A DNA stretch of 64,000 nt from Tsukamurella paurometabola DSM 20162 (GTDB lineage: Bacteria > Actinomycetota > Actinomycetes > Mycobacteriales > Mycobacteriaceae). A model generated the notes under the pieces. It was not told the DNA's origin. It saw only the letters and a list, made by a program, of their open reading frames with translations, and did not search any database. The position numbers were made by a program, and so were the translations under genes. The DNA lies in contig NC_014158.1 in NCBI RefSeq assembly GCF_000092225.1, positions 2,542,001 through 2,606,000 of the forward strand, in the 5' to 3' direction. Shown here piece after piece: positions 26,009 to 33,495 of the stretch; within the stretch, counting starts at the first letter, position 1, and the number at the start of each line of letters is the position of its first letter.

Positions 26009-26338
26009 ATGGCCAGGAAGAGTTACACCGATGAGTTCCGGTGCCGGGCGGTGGACTTGTATGAGTCGACGCCGGGTGCGACGTTGCAGGGGATCGCGGC
26101 GGATTTGGGTGTGTCCCGGGGATCGTTGAAGGGGTGGGTCGACAAGCTCGGCTCCGGGACGAGGACCGCGTCGGCTGCGGCGGGGGTGTCAGTGGGGCGG
26201 CGGGAGTCGCAGGCGGCGAGGATCACGAGGCTGGAGGCCGAGAATGGGGTGTTGCGGGTCGAGCAGGCAAAGCTTGCTGAGGAACGCGACATTCTCCGTC
26301 AGGCGGCGAAGTATTTCGCCGGGGAGACGAGTTGGTGA
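26009..26338 (+). CDS. IS3-family transposase OrfA
   Basis: A 109-residue OrfA with an HTH_Tnp_1-type domain (ARKSYTDEFRCRAVDLYEST, then LGVSRGSLKGWV) and a C-terminal leucine-zipper-like coiled coil (ITRLEAENGVLRVEQAKLAE). The ATG at 26009 fits the family start; an ATG at 25982 would add nine residues. OrfB lies in the -1 frame and overlaps its end, the arrangement that lets an OrfAB fusion arise by -1 frameshifting. No clear A-run slippery site is visible in the overlap. Confidence 0.92.
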   Translation: MARKSYTDEFRCRAVDLYESTPGATLQGIAADLGVSRGSLKGWVDKLGSGTRTASAAAGVSVGRRESQAARITRLEAENGVLRVEQAKLAEERDILRQAAKYFAGETSW

Positions 26339-27243
26339 ACCGCTTCCAGTTCGTTGAGGACCACAAGGACGCCTACGGCGTGAAGCGGTTGTGCCAGGTG
26401 ATTGGGATCGCGCGGTCGTCGTTCTACGCGTGGCTCGCTGCAGCGCAGGGGCGGGCCGCGCGGACGGCGGCTGACTCGGTGCTGGCGGGCCGGATCCGGG
26501 TGCTGCAAGACCCGAAACAGGGCGGGGATCGTGCTTACGGAGCGCCTCGGATCACCGCTGACCTCAACGCCGGCGCAGCCGAGAGTGAGCGGGTCAACCA
26601 CAAGCGCGTGGCGCGCGTGATGCGTGAGCACGGCCTGGCCGGAATCCGGCTCCGCAAGCGTGTGAAGACAACCGTCCCGGATCAGTCCGGTCGACGCTTC
26701 CCAGATCTGATCGGCAGGAACTTCAGCACCGGCGGTCCTGGTCGCCGCTACGTCGGCGACATCACCTACCTGCCCATCGCCGACGGCAGCAACCTCTACC
26801 TCGCGTCGGTCATCGACCTGGGCTCACGCAAGCTGGCAGGCTGGTCGATGGCCACTCACATGCGCACCGAGCTCGTCGAAAACGCACTACGGGCCGCGCA
26901 GCGCGAACGCGGCACCCTGGCTGGGGCGATCTTTCACTCCGACCACGGGTCGGTCTACACCTCGAAGGCCTACACCGCCCTCTGCGAGCACTTCGGCGTG
27001 ACCCAGTCGATGGGAGCGATCGGCTCGTCCGCGGACAACGCCCTCGCTGAGAGCTTCAACGCGACCCTCAAACGCGAACTCCTCCAAGGCCGACCAGCGT
27101 TCGGCGACCAGGCCACGGCCTACCGGGCCGTGTTCCGGTGGGCCAACCGCTACAACACCCGCCGCCGGCACTCCGCGATCGGCAACATCACACCAAACAC
27201 CTACGAAACCGCCTACCGCGCTACGCTCACGCAAGCGGCATAA
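26332..27243 (+). CDS. IS3-family transposase OrfB (integrase core)
   Basis: A 303-residue OrfB with the HTH_21 segment (YGVKRLCQVIGIARSSFYAW), then the rve integrase core. The DDE triad is visible as D in RRYVGDITYLP, D in IFHSDHGSVYTS and E in ALAESFNATLKREL. It starts at TTG 26332 or GTG 26335, overlapping orfA, and is normally made as an OrfAB fusion. The frame is complete. Confidence 0.94.
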   Translation: MVNRFQFVEDHKDAYGVKRLCQVIGIARSSFYAWLAAAQGRAARTAADSVLAGRIRVLQDPKQGGDRAYGAPRITADLNAGAAESERVNHKRVARVMREHGLAGIRLRKRVKTTVPDQSGRRFPDLIGRNFSTGGPGRRYVGDITYLPIADGSNLYLASVIDLGSRKLAGWSMATHMRTELVENALRAAQRERGTLAGAIFHSDHGSVYTSKAYTALCEHFGVTQSMGAIGSSADNALAESFNATLKRELLQGRPAFGDQATAYRAVFRWANRYNTRRRHSAIGNITPNTYETAYRATLTQAA

Positions 27244-27282
27244 CCGAAATGACATCGTGTCCAAGATCCAGGGGCAAGGCCC

Positions 27283-27643
27283 CACACCCAGTGGGATGGA
27301 GACCATCGTCGTCCCCACCGGCGACTACGCCGGGCGGATCGGATGGCGCCGCAACGCCGACACCACCGGCAAGCACCGCATCAACCACAACCACCACGCC
27401 GCCGAGCTCTACTACCAAGCCCTCGAACGCTGGCACCACACCCGCGAACAACTCCGCAGGCAATGGCGTACACAGGACCTCCGCGCGCAGTACGAGGACC
27501 GGATCGGCAGCACCTACACCGACATCGACGCCCTCCTCGATGGCCCGCACGGCCCACCCCTGCTCGAAACACTCCTCGCCGAACACGACACCGACAACAC
27601 CTGGCGCGGGGCGCCACCGGATGCACTACCCGACGCCGCCTGA
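27283..27643 (+). pseudogene. DUF222-HNH gene, 3' part
   Basis: This is the tail of the interrupted 13E12-type gene. The frame is GMETIVVPTGDYAGRIGWRR, then INHNHHAAELYYQALERWHH and a helical end. With one CAC copy counted, the two parts total 1599 nt: 532 codons plus stop, in frame and without any internal stop. This supports the exact ends proposed for the two insertion sequences. On its own the fragment lacks a proper start. Confidence 0.88.
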
Positions 27644-27684
27644 GTTCGTCTGCCTGCGTGACTGCGTAGCCCCTCCGCGCCACA

Positions 27685-28548
27685 TCACACGGGAAACCGT
27701 CTGGCGATCGCGGCTGCGATCGCCGACGGTGCCGATTCCTGAATGACGTGCCCTGACCCCGGGAGCTCGACCACCTCAAGATCCGTGAACGCACGGCGGA
27801 TGCGTGGCAGGCACGCCCTCGGGCGAAAGACCTTGTCGCGCATCCCCCACACGGCGAGTGCTGGCTTGCCCCCGAGGCACCGGGGTACCTCGCGTTCGAG
27901 TGCGGCGAGAAACGGACGAGCTGCGCGGATCTCCTTGGGCATCACAGCGAGTGCAGCGCGCGCCTCGGGTACAGACTGCACGGCGCGGTAGTGCTCGAAT
28001 TCGGCGGCCGACAGAGTTGTGCCGAGCTCCGATGCAAGCACGCGATCGACCATGAGGTTCTCGTCGACGATCCTGCGCTGCATCGGGCGACTGCTCATCA
28101 CAGCGCTGAAAATCCGCTTGTCAAGACCGTCGTTCGGCCAGAACACGGCATTTCCGAGCACGATTCCGCGAACCCGTTCCGCCCGCCGGACGGCGGCACC
28201 GAACCCGATGGGGCCGCCCCAATCCTGCCCCATGACCACTACCCCGTCGAGGTCGAGGTCATCGATCAATTCGCCGAGCGCCGAGGATAGATCAGGGATG
28301 GTGTAGCCGAATCCGTCCGGTCGCTCGGATAGCCCGAAACCGAGGTGGTCGACGGCGATGCAGCGGTAGCGGTCGCGCAATGCCGTCACGATGCGGCGGT
28401 AGACGAAGCTCCACGTCGGTGTCCCATGGCAGAACAACAGCACAGGGCCGGAGCCCTCATCGATGTAGTGCATACGCCCAGCCGACGATGTGAACCAGCG
28501 CGATTCAAACGGATAGAGCCCGCGATCGGGTACGACGTCGACGAACAT
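27685..28548 (-). CDS. Haloalkane dehalogenase-like alpha/beta hydrolase
   Basis: A 287-residue alpha/beta hydrolase closest to haloalkane dehalogenases. The oxyanion segment is LLFCHGTPTWSFVYR; the nucleophile is Asp109 in MGQDWGGPIG with the halide-stabilising Trp110 next to it; a candidate acid is D238 (VWGMRDKVF) and the His is H267 (GSGHVIQE). Halogenated substrates are therefore possible, but epoxide or ester hydrolysis cannot be excluded. The ATG at 28548 is preceded by GGGGGAG at a spacing of 6; two GTG codons just upstream are alternatives. It is divergent from a TetR gene with a striking double operator between them. Confidence 0.88.
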   Translation of the reverse strand: MFVDVVPDRGLYPFESRWFTSSAGRMHYIDEGSGPVLLFCHGTPTWSFVYRRIVTALRDRYRCIAVDHLGFGLSERPDGFGYTIPDLSSALGELIDDLDLDGVVVMGQDWGGPIGFGAAVRRAERVRGIVLGNAVFWPNDGLDKRIFSAVMSSRPMQRRIVDENLMVDRVLASELGTTLSAAEFEHYRAVQSVPEARAALAVMPKEIRAARPFLAALEREVPRCLGGKPALAVWGMRDKVFRPRACLPRIRRAFTDLEVVELPGSGHVIQESAPSAIAAAIARRFPV

Positions 28549-28566
28549 CACCACTCCCCCATTTAC

Positions 28567-28600
28567 GCTACAGGTGTAGCACCTACGCTACACCTGTAGC
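28567..28600. promoter_or_regulatory. Tandem TetR operator between hydrolase and tetR
   Basis: Two perfect 14-bp palindromes, GCTACA-GG-TGTAGC (28567-28580) and GCTACA-CC-TGTAGC (28587-28600), lie 20 bp centre to centre. They are reverse complements of each other, so the whole forms a larger dyad. The second ends 8 bp before the tetR start. Two dimers binding the same DNA face two turns apart is the likely mode. Confidence 0.8.
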
Positions 28601-28608
28601 ATTACGGC

Positions 28609-29199
28609 GTGCCACAGGAACCAGTCCGCCGCGACTCCCGGCGGGACACCGTCGCGCAGAGCGCGATCCGGATCATCGCGCGCGACGGCGTGCGCGCGCT
28701 CACACATCGCGCCGTCGATCATGAAGCCGGCCTCCCTCAGGGCTCGACATCGCACCTCGCTCGCACGCGTGACGCCCTGCTCACGGTGATCGTGGAGTCG
28801 CTCGCCTCACGCACGCTGACCGACACCCGCGTTCTAGCCGACGCGGTCAACACCGAGGAAGCCCTCACGGTCGACGAGTTGGCTGATCTTCTTGTCACGC
28901 TCGTCAACGGCCTCGCCGGGCGCGAGGACGATATGCGCGCGCGTTACGCCTTGATCCTCGAACTCCGCGACCGACCAGACCTCCTCGCAACACTCACCGA
29001 GGATTCCGAGGTGGGGAATCGGTCACTGGACATCGCCAGAACCGCACTGGATCGCGCCGGATTGCCCACCGGCCGCGCCGAAGAAGTCGTCGGGCTGACG
29101 GATTCACTGACCTTTCGCCGTATTGCGCTGCGCGGCACAGCGGCTACCGAGCACCGGATTTTCGAGTCGTACCTCCGCGGAATCACTCAGTCGACGTAA
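28609..29199 (+). CDS. TetR-family regulator
   Basis: A 196-residue TetR protein with an HTH at about residues 10-60 (DTVAQSAIRIIARDGVRALT, then AGLPQGSTSHLARTRDALL) and a TetR_C-like ligand domain. The GTG at 28609 leaves at most a very short leader. It is divergent from the haloalkane dehalogenase-like gene and most likely represses both through the double palindrome. Its 3' end overlaps the convergent acetyltransferase gene by 17 nt. Confidence 0.87.
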   Translation: MPQEPVRRDSRRDTVAQSAIRIIARDGVRALTHRAVDHEAGLPQGSTSHLARTRDALLTVIVESLASRTLTDTRVLADAVNTEEALTVDELADLLVTLVNGLAGREDDMRARYALILELRDRPDLLATLTEDSEVGNRSLDIARTALDRAGLPTGRAEEVVGLTDSLTFRRIALRGTAATEHRIFESYLRGITQST

Positions 29200-30358
29200 C
29201 AGGGCGTGCCGACCGCACGAAGCAGCGAGCTAGATCGAAGCGATCAGCTTCGTAGCCTTCCCATTTGGCCGCGGGGACGTCTTCACGGCTCACCTCTCGA
29301 AAGCCGCGCTTCGCGAAGAAATCGGCCGCCTGAGCGCTCACCGTCACCGCGAACAGATTCGCCAACCCCTTCTCGCGGCAGATGTCGAGCAACCCATCCA
29401 TCAGCAGGCCGCCGGCACCCAGACCGGAGAACTCTGCAACCGTGATCAGCCCCGAGACTTCACCGAAGCCGGTTCCGGCGTAACGGTCTGTTTCGAGCCC
29501 GACGATGCCGGCGAGATGTCCGGTGCGCAGGACCCGCGCGCCGATGCCACTGGCCGCCATTTTCGCAACCTCGATCCGATGGCGCGGCTTGAGGGTCCCG
29601 TCGCCCACCCCTTGCGCGACCAGCGCCTCGATGGCGGGGAAGTCATCCACGCGAAGCGGCTCGATGTGGAGATAGCGCCCCTGGGTCAGCACTGTGCCTC
29701 GCCCCTCAAAGGTGAGCAGCTCGAACTCCAGATCTTCAGCACGGCAGAGGTTCACGCTGTAGGCGCCTCCCGCGAGCGCCTGCCGAGCAGCTGGAATGTA
29801 GTCGTCAAGTCCGCGGGCGGCGAGATGGGCGGAGATGCGGTCATGATGCACATCGATGTCGGCGAAGCTGCGAGGTGGATCGTCCCAGCCGCCTCCGGGA
29901 TCGGTCAGGACCATCTTCGATGCGCGGACTCCCGCGCTGATCACACCGGCGGTGCGGGCGACAGCTGAGCGGTCGACCCCGACGACAACGCATGAGGACT
30001 CCGCAACGCTGAGCCATAGCTCGGCAGTCGCCTCGTCGCTCCACGCGGTCGGACTGCTCATTTCGCGTCCACCGACAGCAGCGATCGTGTCCCGAACCCA
30101 CTCGGTCGCAACCACGAAGACGAACCGGGTGTCACCGGCCACGAACTCGTCGACCGTGCGCGCGACCACCTGCACCGCCAGGGCGTTGAGCGCCGGAAGG
30201 GCGACCACGATCGTGACACCGTGGAACTCCTCGATGAAGAAGTCGCGCTCGGCCACGGGAACACCGCCGACCGTCAGTTCGACGCCCGCGCCACCGCCGT
30301 TCACGGGCAACCTGGGCCGCATCGTGTGCCGCGTAGGTCCTCGCGCGTTGTCCGCCAC
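29183..30358 (-). CDS. N-acetylglutamate synthase-like protein (degenerate kinase fold + GNAT)
   Basis: A 391-residue protein with an ArgA-like plan. The N-terminal two-thirds resembles an amino-acid-kinase fold, degenerate in its phosphate loops but ending ARQALAGGAYSVNLCRAEDL and GRGTVLTQ as in ArgA/ArgB. A C-terminal GNAT domain (about 245-391) has the acetyl-CoA loop FSGLGAGGLLMDGLLDICRE and the tail FFAKRGFREVSREDVPAAKW. N-acetylglutamate synthesis for arginine is the best guess, but no arg genes are nearby. The start (GTG 30358) is uncertain because several in-frame starts exist. A long perfect hairpin lies 27 nt upstream. Confidence 0.75.
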   Translation of the reverse strand: MADNARGPTRHTMRPRLPVNGGGAGVELTVGGVPVAERDFFIEEFHGVTIVVALPALNALAVQVVARTVDEFVAGDTRFVFVVATEWVRDTIAAVGGREMSSPTAWSDEATAELWLSVAESSCVVVGVDRSAVARTAGVISAGVRASKMVLTDPGGGWDDPPRSFADIDVHHDRISAHLAARGLDDYIPAARQALAGGAYSVNLCRAEDLEFELLTFEGRGTVLTQGRYLHIEPLRVDDFPAIEALVAQGVGDGTLKPRHRIEVAKMAASGIGARVLRTGHLAGIVGLETDRYAGTGFGEVSGLITVAEFSGLGAGGLLMDGLLDICREKGLANLFAVTVSAQAADFFAKRGFREVSREDVPAAKWEGYEADRFDLARCFVRSARPVTSTE

Positions 30359-30384
30359 GGCGTACCAAAGTACCGGACAGGTGC

Positions 30385-30425
30385 CATCTGTGATTCACCC
30401 CAGTGAGTGGGGTGAATCACAGATG
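30385..30425. repeat. Perfect 18-bp hairpin at the left edge of the island
   Basis: Arms CATCTGTGATTCACCCCA and TGGGGTGAATCACAGATG pair perfectly over 18 bp around a 5-nt GTGAG loop. It lies just upstream of the NAGS-like gene and just outside the tRNA-like repeat. It could be an operator, a bidirectional terminator or a remnant of recombination. Confidence 0.75.
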
Positions 30426-30428
30426 ATG

Positions 30429-30472
30429 AAGCCGCACTGCGGCAGCGTGGTGCCCTGCTGAAACTCGAACTC
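30429..30472. repeat. Left att-like repeat (imperfect copy of the tRNA-Leu 3' region)
   Basis: The order AAGCCGCA, CTGCGGC, GGTGCCC and ACTCGAACTC here matches 33352-33399, which spans the downstream hairpin and the acceptor/T-arm of tRNA-Leu. Small gaps and mismatches separate the blocks. Such duplicated tRNA ends are the normal trace of integrase-mediated insertion. Confidence 0.6.
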
Positions 30473-30542
30473 CCGAGATGCGCCATCAGGCATCGTGTGC
30501 TTGTCGAGCGCGCACACTCACGGGTGAGCGTACGAGTTTGAA

Positions 30543-31724
30543 TAGCGTTGGGCGCTACGCGCAGGAATCGACCGAGAGTCAGGCGCTTAAGGTCGCGCAG
30601 GGCCAACTCCTTCGCGACTACGAGCGCGTCGTCAGCGGTACGCGCTCGACCGGTTCGCCGCGAAGGCCGTCGCCAGTATCACCCCGCGAGACTGCGAGCT
30701 GTTCCTCGCGGACCTGGCAGCGCGCAAGCTCGCCCCCAGGACCGTCAATCACGCCTGGCTGGGATTGAAGAACGTCCTCACGTACGCCACCCGCCACGGC
30801 GCGATCCCCACGAACCCCTGCGAACAGGTGGACTTCAACACCGGCCGCGCCGTAGGCGACCGAGAGAAGTTCAAGCATCACCCACTCACCGCCGAGCAGG
30901 TCGCCGCCACCGCGCGGAACGTCGGCAAGCTCTACCCCATCTACGAGCTACTGGCGTACTTCCTCCCCTACTCGGGTCTCCGCAAGGCAGAGTGCGCCGG
31001 ACTGGAAGTCCAGGACTTAGAGTTCACCACCCGACCAGCGAGCGCAGCTACCGACGGCACGGACTCCCCCGTCCAGTGCGTCGTGCACGTCCGCAGGACC
31101 AAGGACCGCAAGGGCGGCACGTGGACCACCAGCACCCCAAAGTCCAGGAAGTCGCGCCGGTCGGTTCCGCTACCGGGCTGGCTCGCCGAGAGGATGCACG
31201 CCTACCTCCGCGACGTGCACCCGCACGGCCCTGAGAGCGACGACTACGACGCCACCGCTCCCCTGTGGCCGAGCCGTAAGAACGGCGGCTACCGCGTCAA
31301 GGGCGAGCGCACCGTGATGCCGCTCGACTGGACGCAGCCGCCCGAGCTGGGAACGTGGTTCGAGACCATCCTCGCCCCGGCCCTCGTGGAAGCCGGACTG
31401 CCAGTGAGCCGACCCGCTCGACCAGCAAAGCCCGCCACCGACACGGCCCCGGCACTCCCCGCGCAGCCATCCGTTCGCGGCGTCCGGCTCCACGACTACG
31501 GGCGGCACACATTCGCGACGATGCAGCTGTCGGCGGGCGTCCACTTCATGCTCGTCTCGCAATGGATGGGCCACGCGCAATACACCCTGACTCTCGACAC
31601 GTACGGCGATTGGATTCCCAGTAAGGACGGCGGCGCGCTCAACACACTGCCCGCCCCGGCTCCCGTCACGAACACCGAGGATGCACAAGACCTCGCCCCG
31701 GTCATTCAGCTATTCGGACGCTAG
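30543..31724 (+). pseudogene. Tyrosine recombinase (phage-type integrase), frameshifted
   Basis: Most of an integrase is present. The core-binding domain continues through FLADLAARKLAPRTVNHAWL, GLKNVLTYATRHGAIPTNPC; the catalytic domain has the first Arg in SGLRKAECAGLEVQD, the RLHDYGRHTFATMQLSAG box, WMGHAQYT and the Tyr in LDTYGDW. The N-terminal residues (YAQESTESQALKVAQGQLL, RDYERVVSG) lie in a different frame from RYALDRFAAK onward, so a base is missing near 30635. No good start or Shine-Dalgarno is seen. A short product from TTG 30765 would lack the core-binding domain. It lies beside the left att-like repeat. Confidence 0.8.
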
Positions 31725-32735
31725 TTCGGCTGGCACCAGGGCCAATAGCGGAGTCGACTGTTCGAGAAGGGCAACCGCAACCGCGATTGCGCCCTGCGCC
31801 ACTTCGAGAGTCGGGGCTTGCCCACTGTGAGCAGCCGCATTCCGTGGTCGCTGAAGAGTGCCAGCAAAACCATCGGGAATGAACCCTGCGCCCAATTCTT
31901 TCATCAGCTTGGAGCGCTGCTCGAGAGCGCGGCTGCGGGACATGAGCGCCTCCGCAACAGCCTCTTCTACAGCGGACAAATGCTGATCCAATAGCTCCGT
32001 AATTGCGAGCTCAGCAGCGGTTCCGGCATCGATCACTGCACGTCGGTAGTCACCGGCAGCAACCGCTGACCTGGCGTCCCGTACGAATAGCCACTCAGTG
32101 GGCGGCGACTCTTCCGTCCCCGCCAAGTACATGCACGTTTCAACCGTTGCCGGATCGAGCGGAGTTCCAGTCCGATCCCAGCGGATGGCATCACTGCTAA
32201 CCGTCTGTCCGCGCCGCTCCTTCCCTCCACCGACCCACATCCAGACGGGGTCACGCCGGGCCGCCCCCTGCAACCGCAGATGATCCCTGGGGTCCTGAGT
32301 AGACAGAATTGAAACCCACGCACAGAACAAGTCCCACCATCGGTCGAGCACTGCGGGAGTGTCCTTGTGAATCTGCGCGATCCCCTCCCGTTCATGAAAT
32401 CGATCAACGATGGTAAATCCGAGACGTTGTACGCGAACCGATACGGGCTCCTGTTCGGAAGCCCCAACCTGGGTGCGCCATTGGGAGACAACACCCCATT
32501 CTTGGTGAGGCTCCCGCTCATCTGCCAGGGGTATGGCTGGATCGACCGCAAAGCTGCTTGGCGCTTCAAGTTTTGCTCGCTGCCACGGGGTGCTTAGAAC
32601 CGGGAACTGAATTTTAGCAACAAATCCGCCAATACGAGTCGCAAACGACGCTCCACAACAGCTCGCCTCGACGTGTATCCCAGAACCGCACGCGAAATGT
32701 CCCAGTTGGTCCAGCGGCCAATGCTCGTCAGTCAC
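31710..32735 (-). CDS. HEPN-domain protein in island cassette
   Basis: A 341-residue protein whose C-terminal third looks like a HEPN domain. A helix (YRRAVIDAGTAAELAITELL) is followed by the diagnostic RNxxxH motif (R298, N299, H303 in RPRNAAAHSG) and a final helix (LEVAQGAIAVAVALLEQ). HEPN proteins with this motif are often metal-independent RNases in toxin or defence systems (family knowledge). The first 200 residues match no family that I recognise. The start is taken as GTG 32735, which overlaps the stop of the preceding gene as GTGA; a longer reading from 32858 would overlap that gene by over 100 nt. The local GC is lower than in flanking core genes. Confidence 0.65.
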   Translation of the reverse strand: MTDEHWPLDQLGHFACGSGIHVEASCCGASFATRIGGFVAKIQFPVLSTPWQRAKLEAPSSFAVDPAIPLADEREPHQEWGVVSQWRTQVGASEQEPVSVRVQRLGFTIVDRFHEREGIAQIHKDTPAVLDRWWDLFCAWVSILSTQDPRDHLRLQGAARRDPVWMWVGGGKERRGQTVSSDAIRWDRTGTPLDPATVETCMYLAGTEESPPTEWLFVRDARSAVAAGDYRRAVIDAGTAAELAITELLDQHLSAVEEAVAEALMSRSRALEQRSKLMKELGAGFIPDGFAGTLQRPRNAAAHSGQAPTLEVAQGAIAVAVALLEQSTPLLALVPAELASE

Positions 32736-33280
32736 CGCGTCTCCGCAAAGATGATCGTCGCTGAAGGTTCGAGCCCCGCCGTTACGATCTTCCTGCGATT
32801 GGAGAGCGAATGCAATTTCACTTCGACCATCGGCTCCCCGGTGTCCGGGTTGACGCATCGATCAAAAGCGCCGATAACGAATTTCTCCGTGGACCCGTGG
32901 GGATCGTTGAACTTCTCACCGATCCACTTCCAGAGCTCATCTCCGCGCACGATAACCGTCCGCCCGTCTGGACGCGACTCTCCGGCTTGAACCACCCGAT
33001 CAACTAATTCTAGCGGCGGCGCTTCATGCGAGAACAGCGCTTCCTCACCAATGAGCTCACCGTTGATCGTGATGGTCCGATCTTCCTCATTTTCCATCAG
33101 GTCCGTGATCACCGCGCGCAGCACAGCCCCAGGCACTACGTCGCTGGGAAAGAGAATCTCGTCACCCGCACGTAGGTCACGCGCTCTGGTCGGACGGATC
33201 GGGCCGAGGAAAGAGATCTGATTCACAGCCAGATCATCCCACGGCGCACCGACAGGTTTCGGACTTTCCGGACGCACCAC
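32732..33280 (-). CDS. Hypothetical protein, first gene of HEPN cassette
   Basis: A protein of up to 182 residues, unrecognised. It appears mainly beta-rich and charged (RDLRAGDEILFPSDVVPGAV, DRTITINGELIGEEALFSHE, KFVIGAFDRCVNPDTGEPMV), with no signal or transmembrane segment. Start candidates are GTG 33280 and GTG 33226; the latter gives a cleaner N-terminus (NQISFLGPIRPTRA). It is translationally coupled to the HEPN gene, so it may be its partner, inhibitor or sensor (inference). The pair sits between the integrase remnant and tRNA-Leu. Confidence 0.6.
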   Translation of the reverse strand: MVRPESPKPVGAPWDDLAVNQISFLGPIRPTRARDLRAGDEILFPSDVVPGAVLRAVITDLMENEEDRTITINGELIGEEALFSHEAPPLELVDRVVQAGESRPDGRTVIVRGDELWKWIGEKFNDPHGSTEKFVIGAFDRCVNPDTGEPMVEVKLHSLSNRRKIVTAGLEPSATIIFAETR

Positions 33281-33351
33281 CCCGTGTTGCGCAGCCTGGG
33301 TGGCATGGGGGTAGCACGGGCGCTCTCAACGGCGAACACAACCTGCCTGGC

Positions 33352-33399
33352 AAGCCGCATACCTGCGGCGATGCGGTGCCCCCGGTGAGACTCGAACTC
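33352..33399. repeat. Right att-like repeat at the tRNA-Leu 3' end
   Basis: This block covers a short hairpin (GCCGCA tacc TGCGGC) that follows the tRNA and the tRNA acceptor/T-arm end. It matches 30429-30472. With that copy it would bound an integrated element of about 2.9 kb. Confidence 0.6.
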
Positions 33400-33450
33400 A
33401 CACTGGACGGGTTTTGAATCCGTTGCCTCTGCCAATTGGGCTACGGGGGC
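33377..33450 (-). tRNA. tRNA-Leu (CAA)
   Basis: A 74-nt cloverleaf with acceptor GCCCCCG/CGGGGGC, T-arm GTGAG-TTCGAGT-CTCAC, and anticodon loop TTCAAAA giving CAA (Leu). CCA is not encoded (ACCG follows). Oddities: the variable region is only 5 nt, whereas Leu tRNAs normally have a long arm, and the anticodon stem has an A-C mismatch at 31-39. The anticodon call rests on the 7-nt loop and seems firm, but the identity should be checked. Its 3' end is the apparent attachment site of the neighbouring island. Confidence 0.75.
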
Positions 33451-33495
33451 GTCCGGCGGGCCGTCGTGAACGGCCAGCCGAGCAAGCTTACCCGG

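Larger units (their letters stand above)
24543..27282 (+). mobile_element. IS3-family insertion sequence carrying a nested IS256-family element
   Basis: The outer element runs between 27-bp imperfect inverted repeats that match at 23 of 27 positions: GGGCCTTACCCCCTGTTCTT... from 24543, mirrored at 27256-27282. It is flanked by a 3-bp duplication, CAC. Without the nested element (1391 bp plus its 8-bp duplication) it is 1341 bp, normal for IS3. It encodes OrfA and OrfB. The nested insertion lies just inside the left inverted repeat and may have crippled mobility, because it separates the outer 20 bp of that repeat from the transposase genes. Confidence 0.85.

Noticed and set aside
30440-30475. 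A second tRNA gene at the tRNA-like block
   Set aside because: Only the acceptor and T-arm end are present; no 5' half follows. It is better read as an att-like remnant.
31710-32858. A longer HEPN protein starting at 32858
   Set aside because: It would overlap the preceding gene by 127 nt; the GTG at 32735 gives the usual 4-nt overlap.
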